DNA of 22,626 bases, taken from contig CAITUB010000228.1 of NCBI GenBank assembly GCA_903895515.1, positions 1-22,626 of the forward strand. Reading direction: 5' to 3'. A program made the position numbers and the translations under genes. Shown here piece after piece: positions 16,174 through 22,626 of this stretch. Each line of letters starts with the position of its first letter. The first letter of the stretch is position 1. The stretch is from an uncultured Acidimicrobium sp. GTDB lineage: Bacteria; Actinomycetota; Acidimicrobiia; Acidimicrobiales; Ilumatobacteraceae. A model generated the notes under the pieces. That model had not been told where the DNA came from. It searched no databases and worked only from the letters and a program-made list of their open reading frames with translations.

Positions 16174-19100
16174 GTGACGTACCCGCAAGTTGATCCGCAG
16201 CCGAATTTTCCGGCAATTGAAACCGAAACGCTGAAGTTTTGGAAAGAGGACAACACCTTTGCTGCATCCGTCGAGCAGCATCCAACAACTGGCGATGCAT
16301 TAAATGAATTTGTGTTTTATGATGGCCCACCGTTTGCCAATGGGTTGCCGCACTACGGTCACTTGCTTACCGGTTTCGTTAAAGATGCAGTGCCTCGATA
16401 TCAGACCATGCGAGGCAAGCGGGTAGAGCGTCGCTTCGGTTGGGATTGTCACGGCTTGCCAGCAGAAGCTGAAGCGGAGCGTCAGCTCGGAATTTCAGGC
16501 ACACAAGCAATTACCGATTACGGCATTGACAAGTTCAATGACTATTGCAAGGTTTCGGTGCTGCAGTACACAGCGGACTGGGAGCGCTACGTCACTCGTC
16601 AGGCACGTTGGGTGGATTTTTCGAACGATTACAAAACGCTCGACACCTCATATATGGAAAGCGTGATGTGGGCGTTTAAAACGCTGTGGGACAAGGGGCT
16701 TATTTACGAAGGCTTCCGCGTGTTGCCGTACTCGTGGGCACTGGAAACTCCGTTGTCTAATTCAGAGACGCGAATGGATGACGCTTACAAAATGGTGCAA
16801 GACCCAGCGCTCACCGTTGCCTTTGTACTGGAGTCCGGCGACAACCTGCTGGCCTGGACAACGACGCCGTGGACGCTGCCGAGCAACCTTGCTTTGGCAG
16901 TTGCGCCAGAGGTTGACTACGTTCGCGTGCGTCATAACGGCAAGGTGTACATATTGGCTGAAGCACGGTTGGCTTCGTATGCAAAAGAACTCGACGGGGC
17001 AGAAGTACTTGGCACTGTTCGCGGATCTGAACTCGTAGGTCAGCGCTACACGCCGCTGTTTCCGTATTTCGCCGATCATGCTGGAGCATTCCGCGTGTTT
17101 GGTGGTGACTTCGTTACTACCGAAGACGGAACTGGTGTAGTGCACATGGCACCGGGTTTCGGCGAAGACGACTATCAAGTGTGTAAAGACAACGGCATCG
17201 AACTTGTTGTCCCGGTAAACAGTCGAGGCGAATTCACGCAAGAAGTTCCCGACTACGCGGGCATCCAAGTGTTTGAGGCAAACCCGCTCATCATTCGTGC
17301 GCTGAAAGACCGTGGAGTGGTGTTGCGTCACGAAACGTACGATCACTCATACCCGCATTGTTGGCGCACGGGTAAGCCGCTTATCTACAAAGCGTTGAGC
17401 TCATGGTTCGTCAATGTGACAGCGGTGAAAGATCGTATGGTCGCATTGAACCAAGAAATTCGCTGGGTTCCAGAGCACCTGAAAGACGGAAGCTTTGGAA
17501 AGTGGCTGGAAAATGCGCGCGATTGGAACATCAGTCGCAACCGTTTCTGGGGTTCGCCAATTCCCGTGTGGCGCAGCGACAACCCTGAATATCCGCGAAT
17601 CGATGTGTACGGAAGCGTTGCCGAACTTGAGCGTGACTTTGGTGTGAAAGTTGCCGACTTGCATCGCCCTGTCGTGGACGACTTGGTACGACCAAACCCT
17701 GATGACCCAACCGGCAAATCCATGATGCGTCGTGTGCCTGAAGTGTTGGACTGCTGGTTTGAAAGCGGATCAATGCCGTTTGCTCAAGTGCATTACCCAT
17801 TTGAAAATCAAGAATGGTTTGAGCAACACAACCCTGGTGATTTCATCGTTGAATACATTGGGCAAACTCGTGGCTGGTTTTACACGTTGCACGTTTTGGC
17901 CACTGCGCTATTCGATCGTCCTGCGTTTTCGACATGTGTGAGTCACGGCATTGTGCTTGGTGATGATGGTCAAAAAATGTCAAAGAGCCTGCGCAACTAT
18001 CCAGACCCGATGGGCATATTTGACAGTTACGGCGCCGATGCGATGCGTTGGTACCTGCTGTCGTCATCAATTTTGCGCGGGTCTGATTTCGCGGTTACCG
18101 AAGAAGGCATTCGCGACACCGTGCGACAAGTGATGTTGCCGTTATGGAACAGCTGGTATTTCTTGTCGCTATACGCAAATGCCGATGGCAAGTCCGGCAA
18201 GGTTGACTACTCGTCCGACAACGTGTTGGACACGTACATCTTTTCAAAATTACATCACCTCGTTGTCGACACCACGGTCAGCATGGATGCATACGACTTG
18301 TTCAATGCGTGCCAACAGGTGCGTACATTCCTCGACGTACTAACGAATTGGTATATTCGCCGCAGCCGTAATCGCTTTTGGTCTGGCGATCAACAGGCGA
18401 TTGATACGTTGCATACTGTGCTCGATGTATTGACTCGAGTTGCAGCGCCGTTGTTGCCGCTGATCACCGAGCAGGTGTACATCGGTCTTACGGGAAATCG
18501 CAGCGTGCATCTCACGAAGTGGCCAGTGGCTACAGACATCCCGGTCGATAACGATTTGGTCGTTGTGATGGACCAGGTTCGCGACGTGTGTTCAACAACG
18601 TTGTCACTCCGCAAGTTGCATTCTCGTCGAGTGAGACTGCCGCTTGCCAGCCTGACGGTTGCATCGCCACTTGCTCTTGGCTTGCAGCCATTCGTCTCGA
18701 TCATCACCGAAGAGGTGAACGTGCGTGAAGTGAAGCTCACCGCTGATGTTGCAGGAGTTGCGCGCCACGAATTGCAAGTGGTGCCAGCAGCACTTGGTCC
18801 ACGACTTGGTGGCGATACGCAAAAAGTGATTGTTGCTGTGAAGAAGGGCGACTGGACACAGCAGGGAGATGTTGTGGTGGCCGGTGGCTACGAACTTCAA
18901 CGGCATGAATATCAACTGAAGTTGCTCGCCGCGGTAGGAGATGCCGAGTCAACTGCAAGTTCTGCATTGCCCGATGGCAAGGGAGTCGTGCTGCTCGATA
19001 TTGCGCTCACTCCAGAGCTTGTGGCAGAGGGAACTGCGCGCGACATTGTGCGGATTGTCCAGCAGACGCGCCGCGAGGCAGATCTTGCGGTGTCGGACCG

Positions 19101-19272
19101 AATTCATTTGATCCTCGGACTGCCCGACGACGTTGCCCAGCAGGTGGCTCCGTTTACCGACTACATCTGTGCAGAAACCCTTGCTGAGCGCCTGTCCTAC
19201 AATACGGACGCATCACGAACCACGGACTTGGATGGGACTCCCATTTATGTTGCCGTGGAACGACTACGGTGA
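16174..19272 (+). CDS. ileS: Isoleucyl-tRNA synthetase, type 2 (eukaryotic-like) IleRS
   Basis: IleRS charges tRNA-Ile with isoleucine and hydrolyses mischarged valine. The 1032-residue class I synthetase has the HIGH motif as HYGH at 60-63, GWDCHGLP at 89-96, the editing-domain motifs WTTTPW at 228-233 and GTGVVHMAP at 319-327 with GEDDY at 330-334, and KMSKS at 601-605. HYGH and the DCHGLPAEAEAERQLG segment resemble mycobacterial and eukaryotic enzymes (type 2) rather than the E. coli type, and the C-terminus lacks the cysteine-rich zinc module of type 1. Type 2 enzymes are generally resistant to mupirocin; whether this one is cannot be told from sequence. It starts with GTG; the TGA overlaps a possible upstream GTG of the next gene, whose preferred start is 23 bases later. 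Confidence 0.96.
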   Translation: MTYPQVDPQPNFPAIETETLKFWKEDNTFAASVEQHPTTGDALNEFVFYDGPPFANGLPHYGHLLTGFVKDAVPRYQTMRGKRVERRFGWDCHGLPAEAEAERQLGISGTQAITDYGIDKFNDYCKVSVLQYTADWERYVTRQARWVDFSNDYKTLDTSYMESVMWAFKTLWDKGLIYEGFRVLPYSWALETPLSNSETRMDDAYKMVQDPALTVAFVLESGDNLLAWTTTPWTLPSNLALAVAPEVDYVRVRHNGKVYILAEARLASYAKELDGAEVLGTVRGSELVGQRYTPLFPYFADHAGAFRVFGGDFVTTEDGTGVVHMAPGFGEDDYQVCKDNGIELVVPVNSRGEFTQEVPDYAGIQVFEANPLIIRALKDRGVVLRHETYDHSYPHCWRTGKPLIYKALSSWFVNVTAVKDRMVALNQEIRWVPEHLKDGSFGKWLENARDWNISRNRFWGSPIPVWRSDNPEYPRIDVYGSVAELERDFGVKVADLHRPVVDDLVRPNPDDPTGKSMMRRVPEVLDCWFESGSMPFAQVHYPFENQEWFEQHNPGDFIVEYIGQTRGWFYTLHVLATALFDRPAFSTCVSHGIVLGDDGQKMSKSLRNYPDPMGIFDSYGADAMRWYLLSSSILRGSDFAVTEEGIRDTVRQVMLPLWNSWYFLSLYANADGKSGKVDYSSDNVLDTYIFSKLHHLVVDTTVSMDAYDLFNACQQVRTFLDVLTNWYIRRSRNRFWSGDQQAIDTLHTVLDVLTRVAAPLLPLITEQVYIGLTGNRSVHLTKWPVATDIPVDNDLVVVMDQVRDVCSTTLSLRKLHSRRVRLPLASLTVASPLALGLQPFVSIITEEVNVREVKLTADVAGVARHELQVVPAALGPRLGGDTQKVIVAVKKGDWTQQGDVVVAGGYELQRHEYQLKLLAAVGDAESTASSALPDGKGVVLLDIALTPELVAEGTARDIVRIVQQTRREADLAVSDRIHLILGLPDDVAQQVAPFTDYICAETLAERLSYNTDASRTTDLDGTPIYVAVERLR

Positions 19273-19284
19273 AGCGCCAAGTCA

Positions 19285-19290
19285 GGGAGG
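19285..19290 (+). promoter_or_regulatory. Ribosome binding site for the DksA-like gene
   Basis: GGGAGG lies 5 bases before ATG 19296 and selects it over the GTG at 19269, which overlaps ileS and has no such site. Confidence 0.75.
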
Positions 19291-19295
19291 TAGCT

Positions 19296-20390
19296 ATGCC
19301 ATCAAAACCAACCAAGAAGAAACCAGTTTCCAAAAAGCCGGCAGCGAAGAAAAAGTCCATTGCCAAAAAGCCCGTAGCAAAGAATAAGCCTGCGGCTAAG
19401 AAACCCGCCAACAATAAGGCTGCAGCAGCCAAGAAGAAGGTTGAGCTCGCCAAGAAGGCTGCGCTGAAGAAGAAGATCGAAGCGAAGAAAATTGCCGACC
19501 GGAAGAAGGTTGAGCTCGCCAAGAAGGCTGCGCTGAAGAAGAAGATCGAAGCGAAGAAAATTGCCGACCGGAAGAAGGCTGAGCTCGCCAAGAAGGCTGC
19601 GCTGAAAAAGAAGATCGACGCCCAGAAAAAGATTGAGGCCAAGAAGAAGGCCGATGCCAAGAAGGCCGCCGAAGTTTTGCGTAAAAAGCAAATTCGCGAG
19701 CGCGAAATTGCAAAGAAGCAACTCGCTGCTGCAAAGAAGAAAGAGCTGGCTGAAAAGGCGAAAGCAAAGGCCATAGCCGATAAGGAAAAGGCAAAAGAGA
19801 AAATCAGGCTTGCTGCCGAAAAGCAGGCGCAACGCGAGGCTGCTGAAAAGCAAAAAATTGCCGAGCGTGATGCCAAGGAAGCAGCACGGTTGGCTGCACT
19901 TGCAGAGAAGGAAGCTGCGCGTGAAGCTGCCTTGCGTGCGAAGCGCAAACCAGAACCACCACCTCGTCCGGTCATTGTTAAGACCGAATTTCACGATGGT
20001 ATTCAGGCAACCAAGGAATTTGATCTCAAGTTTTTGATCAGCCAACGTGAAGCGTTGTTGGAAAAGCGTTCACTCCTGACAAAGCAGGCAGTGCGCTTGG
20101 AAGACGAAGCCAACGCCATGATTGAAGACGTCGAAATGGGAGACGTGCAGTTTGATGAAGAGGGCGGCGAAGGGGACACCATGGTGGTGGAACGCGAACG
20201 CGACCTCATGCTGTCGGCTCAGGCTCGCCAAGAAGTGGAAGAGATTGACGGTGCGCTTGCTCGCATCGTCAGCGGTGAATATGGGTACTCCGTGCATAGC
20301 GGCTTACCAATTCCACGCGAGCGCTTGAAGGCGATTCCATGGACAACTGAATCGGTATTGGAGCGGGTCGGCGGCATCGGTCGTCGATGA
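19296..20390 (+). CDS. Lysine-rich TraR/DksA-family protein without zinc-finger cysteines
   Basis: A 364-residue protein with two parts. Residues 1-220 are extremely rich in Lys and Ala, with PAAKK/KKAA units like histone H1 tails, then helix-forming KKxEL repeats and a Lys/Glu/Arg coiled-coil-like stretch. Residues about 245-350 resemble a DksA/TraR domain: a helical coiled-coil hairpin and then EYGYSVHSGLPIPRERLKAIP at 328-348, matching the family's YGxCxxCGxxIxxxRLxAxP. All four zinc cysteines are replaced (Ser332, Ser335, Ser353, Glu356). DksA proteins bind the RNA polymerase secondary channel; the basic tail suggests nucleic-acid binding, but both are inference. A similar gene sits before lspA in Streptomyces. 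The start follows GGGAGG at 19285-19290; the stop overlaps lspA (ATGA). An exact 69-bp tandem repeat lies inside. Confidence 0.85.
   Translation: MPSKPTKKKPVSKKPAAKKKSIAKKPVAKNKPAAKKPANNKAAAAKKKVELAKKAALKKKIEAKKIADRKKVELAKKAALKKKIEAKKIADRKKAELAKKAALKKKIDAQKKIEAKKKADAKKAAEVLRKKQIREREIAKKQLAAAKKKELAEKAKAKAIADKEKAKEKIRLAAEKQAQREAAEKQKIAERDAKEAARLAALAEKEAAREAALRAKRKPEPPPRPVIVKTEFHDGIQATKEFDLKFLISQREALLEKRSLLTKQAVRLEDEANAMIEDVEMGDVQFDEEGGEGDTMVVERERDLMLSAQARQEVEEIDGALARIVSGEYGYSVHSGLPIPRERLKAIPWTTESVLERVGGIGRR
19434..19625 (+). repeat. 69-bp in-frame tandem repeat in the DksA-like gene
   Basis: Copies at 19434-19502 and 19503-19571 are identical base for base; a third, diverged and partial copy runs from 19572 to about 19625. 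The unit is 23 codons (KKVELAKKAALKKKIEAKKI then ADR), so copy-number changes keep the frame. Identity at synonymous sites indicates recent duplication or gene conversion. Confidence 0.92.
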
Positions 20391-20884
20391 CCTCAGCATT
20401 TGCGCGTGTGCGCACGAGTTGGATTGGAGCATGCGCCGCATTAGCTGTGCTTGTTCTTGACATACTCACTAAAGGCTGGGCAGTTTCTGCTTTGTCTGAT
20501 GGACGTGACATCCACATTTTTTGGACTCTGCACTTTGCTCTCACGCATAACGAAGGCATGGCGTTTTCAACTGGCACCAATGTGGGACCATTTATTGGCA
20601 TGCTCGCAATCGTGGTGATTGCCATTTTGCTGCTCACCATGCGCAAACAGAGCAATGTTGTGTCGCTCGTTGCGACAGGCTGCATTATTGGCGGAGCGAT
20701 GGGCAATGTTCTTGACCGCGTGTTTCGTGGTGACGGATTCATGGGCGGGGCAGTTGTCGATTTCATCGACTTTCGTTGGTGGCCGGTGTTTAATGTTGCC
20801 GATATCGGCATTGTGTGCGGCGCAATTGCAGTTGCGTACAGCATGATTGTTTCTCAACCCGAAGTTTTAGAAGGAACCGAATAG
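20387..20884 (+). CDS. lspA: Lipoprotein signal peptidase LspA (signal peptidase II)
   Basis: LspA is the membrane aspartyl protease that removes signal peptides from diacylglyceryl prolipoproteins. The 165-residue product has four hydrophobic segments and the family motifs LDILTKG at 24-30, HNEGMAFS at 54-61, GNVLDR at 106-111, VVDFIDF at 123-129 and FNVADIGI at 135-142. Asp110 and Asp139 are the expected catalytic pair. The ATG overlaps the stop of the DksA-like gene (ATGA) and the TAG overlaps the GTG of rluD by one base. The lspA-rluD pair is widely conserved. Confidence 0.95.
   Translation: MTSAFARVRTSWIGACAALAVLVLDILTKGWAVSALSDGRDIHIFWTLHFALTHNEGMAFSTGTNVGPFIGMLAIVVIAILLLTMRKQSNVVSLVATGCIIGGAMGNVLDRVFRGDGFMGGAVVDFIDFRWWPVFNVADIGIVCGAIAVAYSMIVSQPEVLEGTE
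20871..20875 (+). promoter_or_regulatory. Ribosome binding site for rluD
   Basis: AAGGA lies 8 bases before the GTG at 20884 and supports that start over upstream in-frame codons inside lspA. Confidence 0.6.
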
Positions 20885-21798
20885 TGCTTATTGAAACCAT
20901 TCCTGCCGCATTGCACGAACAGCGACTTGACCGCGTAGTTGCCTTGATCGCCGATATCAGTCGGGCCACTACGTCAACGCTTATTGAGTTAGGTGGCGTC
21001 ACCCTTGACGGAGTTGCCGGTGTAGCCGGCAAGGTCAAAGTGCGCGAAGGTCAAGAAGTCACGATCAACACCTCGATGATTCCCGAGAAGGAATTGCCCC
21101 AGGGTGACGCTTCAGTAGTTCTCGATGTGGTGTATGCCGACGACGACGTGATTGTGGTGAACAAAGCGCCAGGAATTGTGGTGCACCCAGGCTCTGGAAA
21201 TCCGAGTGGAACATTGGTGAACGGAATATTGGCGTTGTACCCAGAAGTTGCCACGGTTGGAGATCAACTTCGCCCTGGAGTGGTGCATCGTTTAGATGCA
21301 GGAACCAGTGGCCTGATGGTGGTGGCCAGGTCGCAGGTTGCTTACGATTTCTTGGTCGATGCGCTCACTCGTCGCGATGTAACTCGCGTGTATATCGCAC
21401 TCGTGTGGGGACACCCTGAAGTTTCAACAGGTCTGATTGACGCGCCGATTGGACGCGATCAGCGCGATCCTACGAAAATGGCTGTGGTCATTGACGGAAA
21501 ATTTGCCCGCACTCATTACGACGTGAAGAAAAAGTTTGACCTTCCGCAACCTTGCGCACTTGTCGAGTGTCAATTGGAAACAGGGCGTACGCATCAAATT
21601 CGTGTGCACCTCGATTCGATCGATAACCCAGTAGTCGGGGACTCCACGTATGGAGGGGCAAGAAGTTCGCTGTCTTCTCCGCGACCAATGTTGCACGCAG
21701 CGAAACTCAGTTTTGCTCACCCAACTACTGGTGAAGTGATGACGTTTGAAGCGCCGGTTCCACAAGACATGCAAGCGGTAATCGACCGCTGCGAATAA
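20884..21798 (+). CDS. rluD: Ribosomal large subunit pseudouridine synthase, RluA/RluD family
   Basis: This enzyme isomerises uridine to pseudouridine in 23S rRNA. The 304-residue product has an N-terminal S4 RNA-binding domain (about 13-60: QRLDRVVALIADISRAT then LIELGGVTLDG), and the RluA catalytic domain with VVNKAPGIVVHPGSG near 91-105, HRLDAGTSGLMVVA at 135-148 with catalytic Asp138, and ETGRTHQIRVHL further on. The usual HRLDKDTSG reads HRLDAGTSG. Start is GTG 20884, one base overlapping the lspA stop, behind AAGGA; the frame is open upstream into lspA. The exact rRNA target (RluD-like sites in helix 69 or others) cannot be fixed by sequence. It ends 3 bases from the convergent rrf2 gene. 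Confidence 0.93.
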   Translation: MLIETIPAALHEQRLDRVVALIADISRATTSTLIELGGVTLDGVAGVAGKVKVREGQEVTINTSMIPEKELPQGDASVVLDVVYADDDVIVVNKAPGIVVHPGSGNPSGTLVNGILALYPEVATVGDQLRPGVVHRLDAGTSGLMVVARSQVAYDFLVDALTRRDVTRVYIALVWGHPEVSTGLIDAPIGRDQRDPTKMAVVIDGKFARTHYDVKKKFDLPQPCALVECQLETGRTHQIRVHLDSIDNPVVGDSTYGGARSSLSSPRPMLHAAKLSFAHPTTGEVMTFEAPVPQDMQAVIDRCE

Positions 21799-21801
21799 GT
21801 G

Positions 21802-22248
21802 TTAGTGGTGAAGTTCTGGCCACTGGGCAGTGCCACGAGCGGCCTGCGCAATTTTGGCCAACGTGTAGTCGGCTAGGTGATGGCGCATATGTTCGCCAGC
21901 CACGTTCCAAATAGCGAGCAACACGCAGTGTCCTTCGTGGTCGCACGCACCATCTTGGTGTGGTTGACCAAAATCACCCAACGTGATCGGGCCGTCGGCT
22001 GCGGCAATAATTTCGGAGAGCAAAATTTCTTCTGGAGGGCGAGCCAGTACGTAGCCCCCACCAACACCACGTTTTGATTTCACGAGGCCTGCGCCTTTTA
22101 GGACGAGCAGAATTTGTTCGAGATAAGGCTGGGGAAGTGCGGTGCGCGTGGCAATATCGCGAACTGATGTTGGCCCGTGTTCTTCGGAGTGAAGGGCAAG
22201 CGACAACAGCGCACGACACGCATAGTCACCACGAGTAGATACACGCAC
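21802..22248 (-). CDS. Rrf2-family transcriptional regulator with a two-cysteine iron-sulfur motif
   Basis: A 148-residue winged-helix regulator. It starts MRVSTRGDYACRALLSLA, the usual Rrf2 N-terminus, and has the helix-turn-helix SVRDIATRTALPQPYLEQIL (28-47) and wing KSKRGVGGGYVLARPPEEI (57-75), both family hallmarks. Rrf2 proteins such as IscR and NsrR sense iron-sulfur status or nitric oxide using three Cys. Here Cys102 and Cys108 (CDHEGHC) keep the C-x5-C spacing but the third position is Trp114; Cys11 in helix 1 is extra. GTG 22248 is chosen because it gives the typical N-terminus; the frame is open to 22296. There is no ribosome binding site, and TACACT lies 6 bases upstream. It is divergent from the phosphodiesterase gene and may regulate it and itself. 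Confidence 0.9.
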   Translation of the reverse strand: MRVSTRGDYACRALLSLALHSEEHGPTSVRDIATRTALPQPYLEQILLVLKGAGLVKSKRGVGGGYVLARPPEEILLSEIIAAADGPITLGDFGQPHQDGACDHEGHCVLLAIWNVAGEHMRHHLADYTLAKIAQAARGTAQWPELHH

Positions 22249-22276
22249 TCTTGTAGTGTAGATCGGGTGCCTACTC
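22233..22276. promoter_or_regulatory. Compact divergent promoter with overlapping -10 boxes and inverted repeat
   Basis: Only 18 bases separate the two GTG starts. TAGTGT (22254-22259, plus strand) lies 7 bases before GTG 22267 and TACACT (22260-22255, minus strand) lies 6 bases before GTG 22248; the two hexamers share five base pairs. An inverted repeat GAGTAG (22233-22238) and CTACTC (22271-22276) is centred on the same spot, and CACT-N5-AGTG (22246-22258) is nested inside. This fits two leaderless transcripts with an operator for the Rrf2 protein. Inferred from pattern and spacing. Confidence 0.5.
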
Positions 22277-22626
22277 CGCGAGTCCCCGACTATCAAGGTG
22301 GCTCAATTGCGGGCTTGATCCCCGCCCTTTTAGGTCCTCGTGGAACTCAGGAAATTCCTCAGTGGATGCCTTCGTGCGTACAAGGGGCGAACCAGGTGGT
22401 GCTCTTGGTGCTCGATGGACTCGGCTGGCATCAGCTACGTGAGCATCAACAACATGCGCCGATGCTCTCCAGCATGCAAGGTGGTTCCATCACCAGCGTT
22501 GCTCCAACAACAACGGTCACTGCATTGACATCGATTGCTACGGGTCTTACTCCAGGCGAACACGGAATGATGGGGTATCGCATCGACCTCGGAGGTCATG
22601 TGGTGCAGATGTTGAGATGGGGAGAC
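22267..22626 (+). CDS. Alkaline phosphatase/nucleotide pyrophosphatase superfamily protein (3' truncated by the window)
   Basis: The first 120 codons of a gene that continues past the right edge. The protein shows VVLLVLDGLGW at 44-54, whose Asp50 is the expected first metal ligand, and SVAPTTTVTALTSIATGLTPGEHG at about 77-100, the nucleophile-threonine segment (Thr83 likely) followed by the TGxxPxxHG pattern of type I phosphodiesterases and nucleotide pyrophosphatases. Substrate cannot be told from this part. No signal peptide is seen at the N-terminus, so a cytoplasmic protein is likely. The GTG 22267 start is supported by a TANNNT box 7 bases upstream but no ribosome binding site; the frame remains open upstream, so the start is not certain. 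It is divergent from rrf2. Confidence 0.85.
   Translation, partial: MPTPRVPDYQGGSIAGLIPALLGPRGTQEIPQWMPSCVQGANQVVLLVLDGLGWHQLREHQQHAPMLSSMQGGSITSVAPTTTVTALTSIATGLTPGEHGMMGYRIDLGGHVVQMLRWGD

Noticed and set aside
19434..19625. Tandem repeat as a CRISPR array
   Set aside because: The repeats are directly adjacent with no spacers, lie in frame inside a gene, and no cas genes are nearby.
19154..20045. Two long minus-strand frames opposite the lysine-rich gene
   Set aside because: Their Phe/Ala/Ser and Leu-rich repeats are the mirror of AAG/GCC codons; no real signal or start context.
20815..20883. Upstream extension of rluD inside lspA
   Set aside because: The GTG at 20884 has a ribosome binding site and gives a normal S4 domain start; the extension is Arg/Cys-rich and unlike the family.
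21795..21850. Bidirectional terminator between rluD and rrf2
   Set aside because: Only 3 bases separate the stops, and I found no GC stem followed by T tract on either strand.
22340..22528. Short plus-strand frame of 62 codons near the right edge
   Set aside because: It is out of frame with the phosphodiesterase-family protein, which shows clear catalytic motifs over the same bases.

Overview
The window is almost entirely a division and cell wall (dcw) cluster with its usual downstream genes. Sixteen complete genes and no RNA gene run left to right from rsmH to rluD (positions 239-21798). A right-to-left Rrf2 regulator follows, and a truncated phosphatase/phosphodiesterase gene leaves through the right edge. 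The gene content and order point to an actinobacterium: a three-TM-segment-free FtsL-like protein and class B PBP after rsmH, SepF and YggT after ftsZ, then ileS, a lysine-rich TraR/DksA protein, lspA and rluD. MurE carries the DNPR motif of meso-diaminopimelate-adding enzymes, and IleRS is of the type found in mycobacteria. Moderate G+C by eye, many GTG starts and a murB-ftsQ arrangement suggest a planktonic Acidimicrobiia-like lineage; that placement is inference.

Layout. Positions 1-238 hold no recognisable gene. Positions 239-13415 are a tightly packed synthesis and division block: rsmH, ftsL-like, ftsI, murE, mraY, murD, ftsW, murG, murC and a murB-ftsQ fusion. Most junctions are ATGA or GTGA overlaps or gaps of a few bases. 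A 107-base gap with nested inverted repeats precedes ftsZ, which has a strong ribosome binding site. Then come yggS, sepF, yggT, ileS, the dksA-like gene, lspA and rluD. The rrf2 gene converges on rluD (3-base gap) and diverges from the truncated gene with only 18 bases between the two start codons.

How the genes work together. MurB, MurC, MurD and MurE build the UDP-MurNAc-peptide. MraY and MurG make lipid I and lipid II. FtsW polymerises lipid II and FtsI cross-links it. FtsZ, SepF, FtsQ and FtsL organise the septum. murF, which should supply the D-Ala-D-Ala step, is missing between murE and mraY, and there is no divIVA between yggT and ileS.

The strongest unusual points are: the 751-residue MurB-FtsQ fusion with a long acidic linker; the DksA-like protein with a histone-like lysine-rich N-terminus and no zinc-finger cysteines; MurG lacking the usual HEQN-type motif; and a set of genes (sepF, ileS, rrf2 and the phosphodiesterase gene) whose starts lack a ribosome binding site and lie 6-8 bases after a TANNNT -10 box, as expected for leaderless mRNAs. 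I saw no mobile element, CRISPR array, prophage or defence gene.
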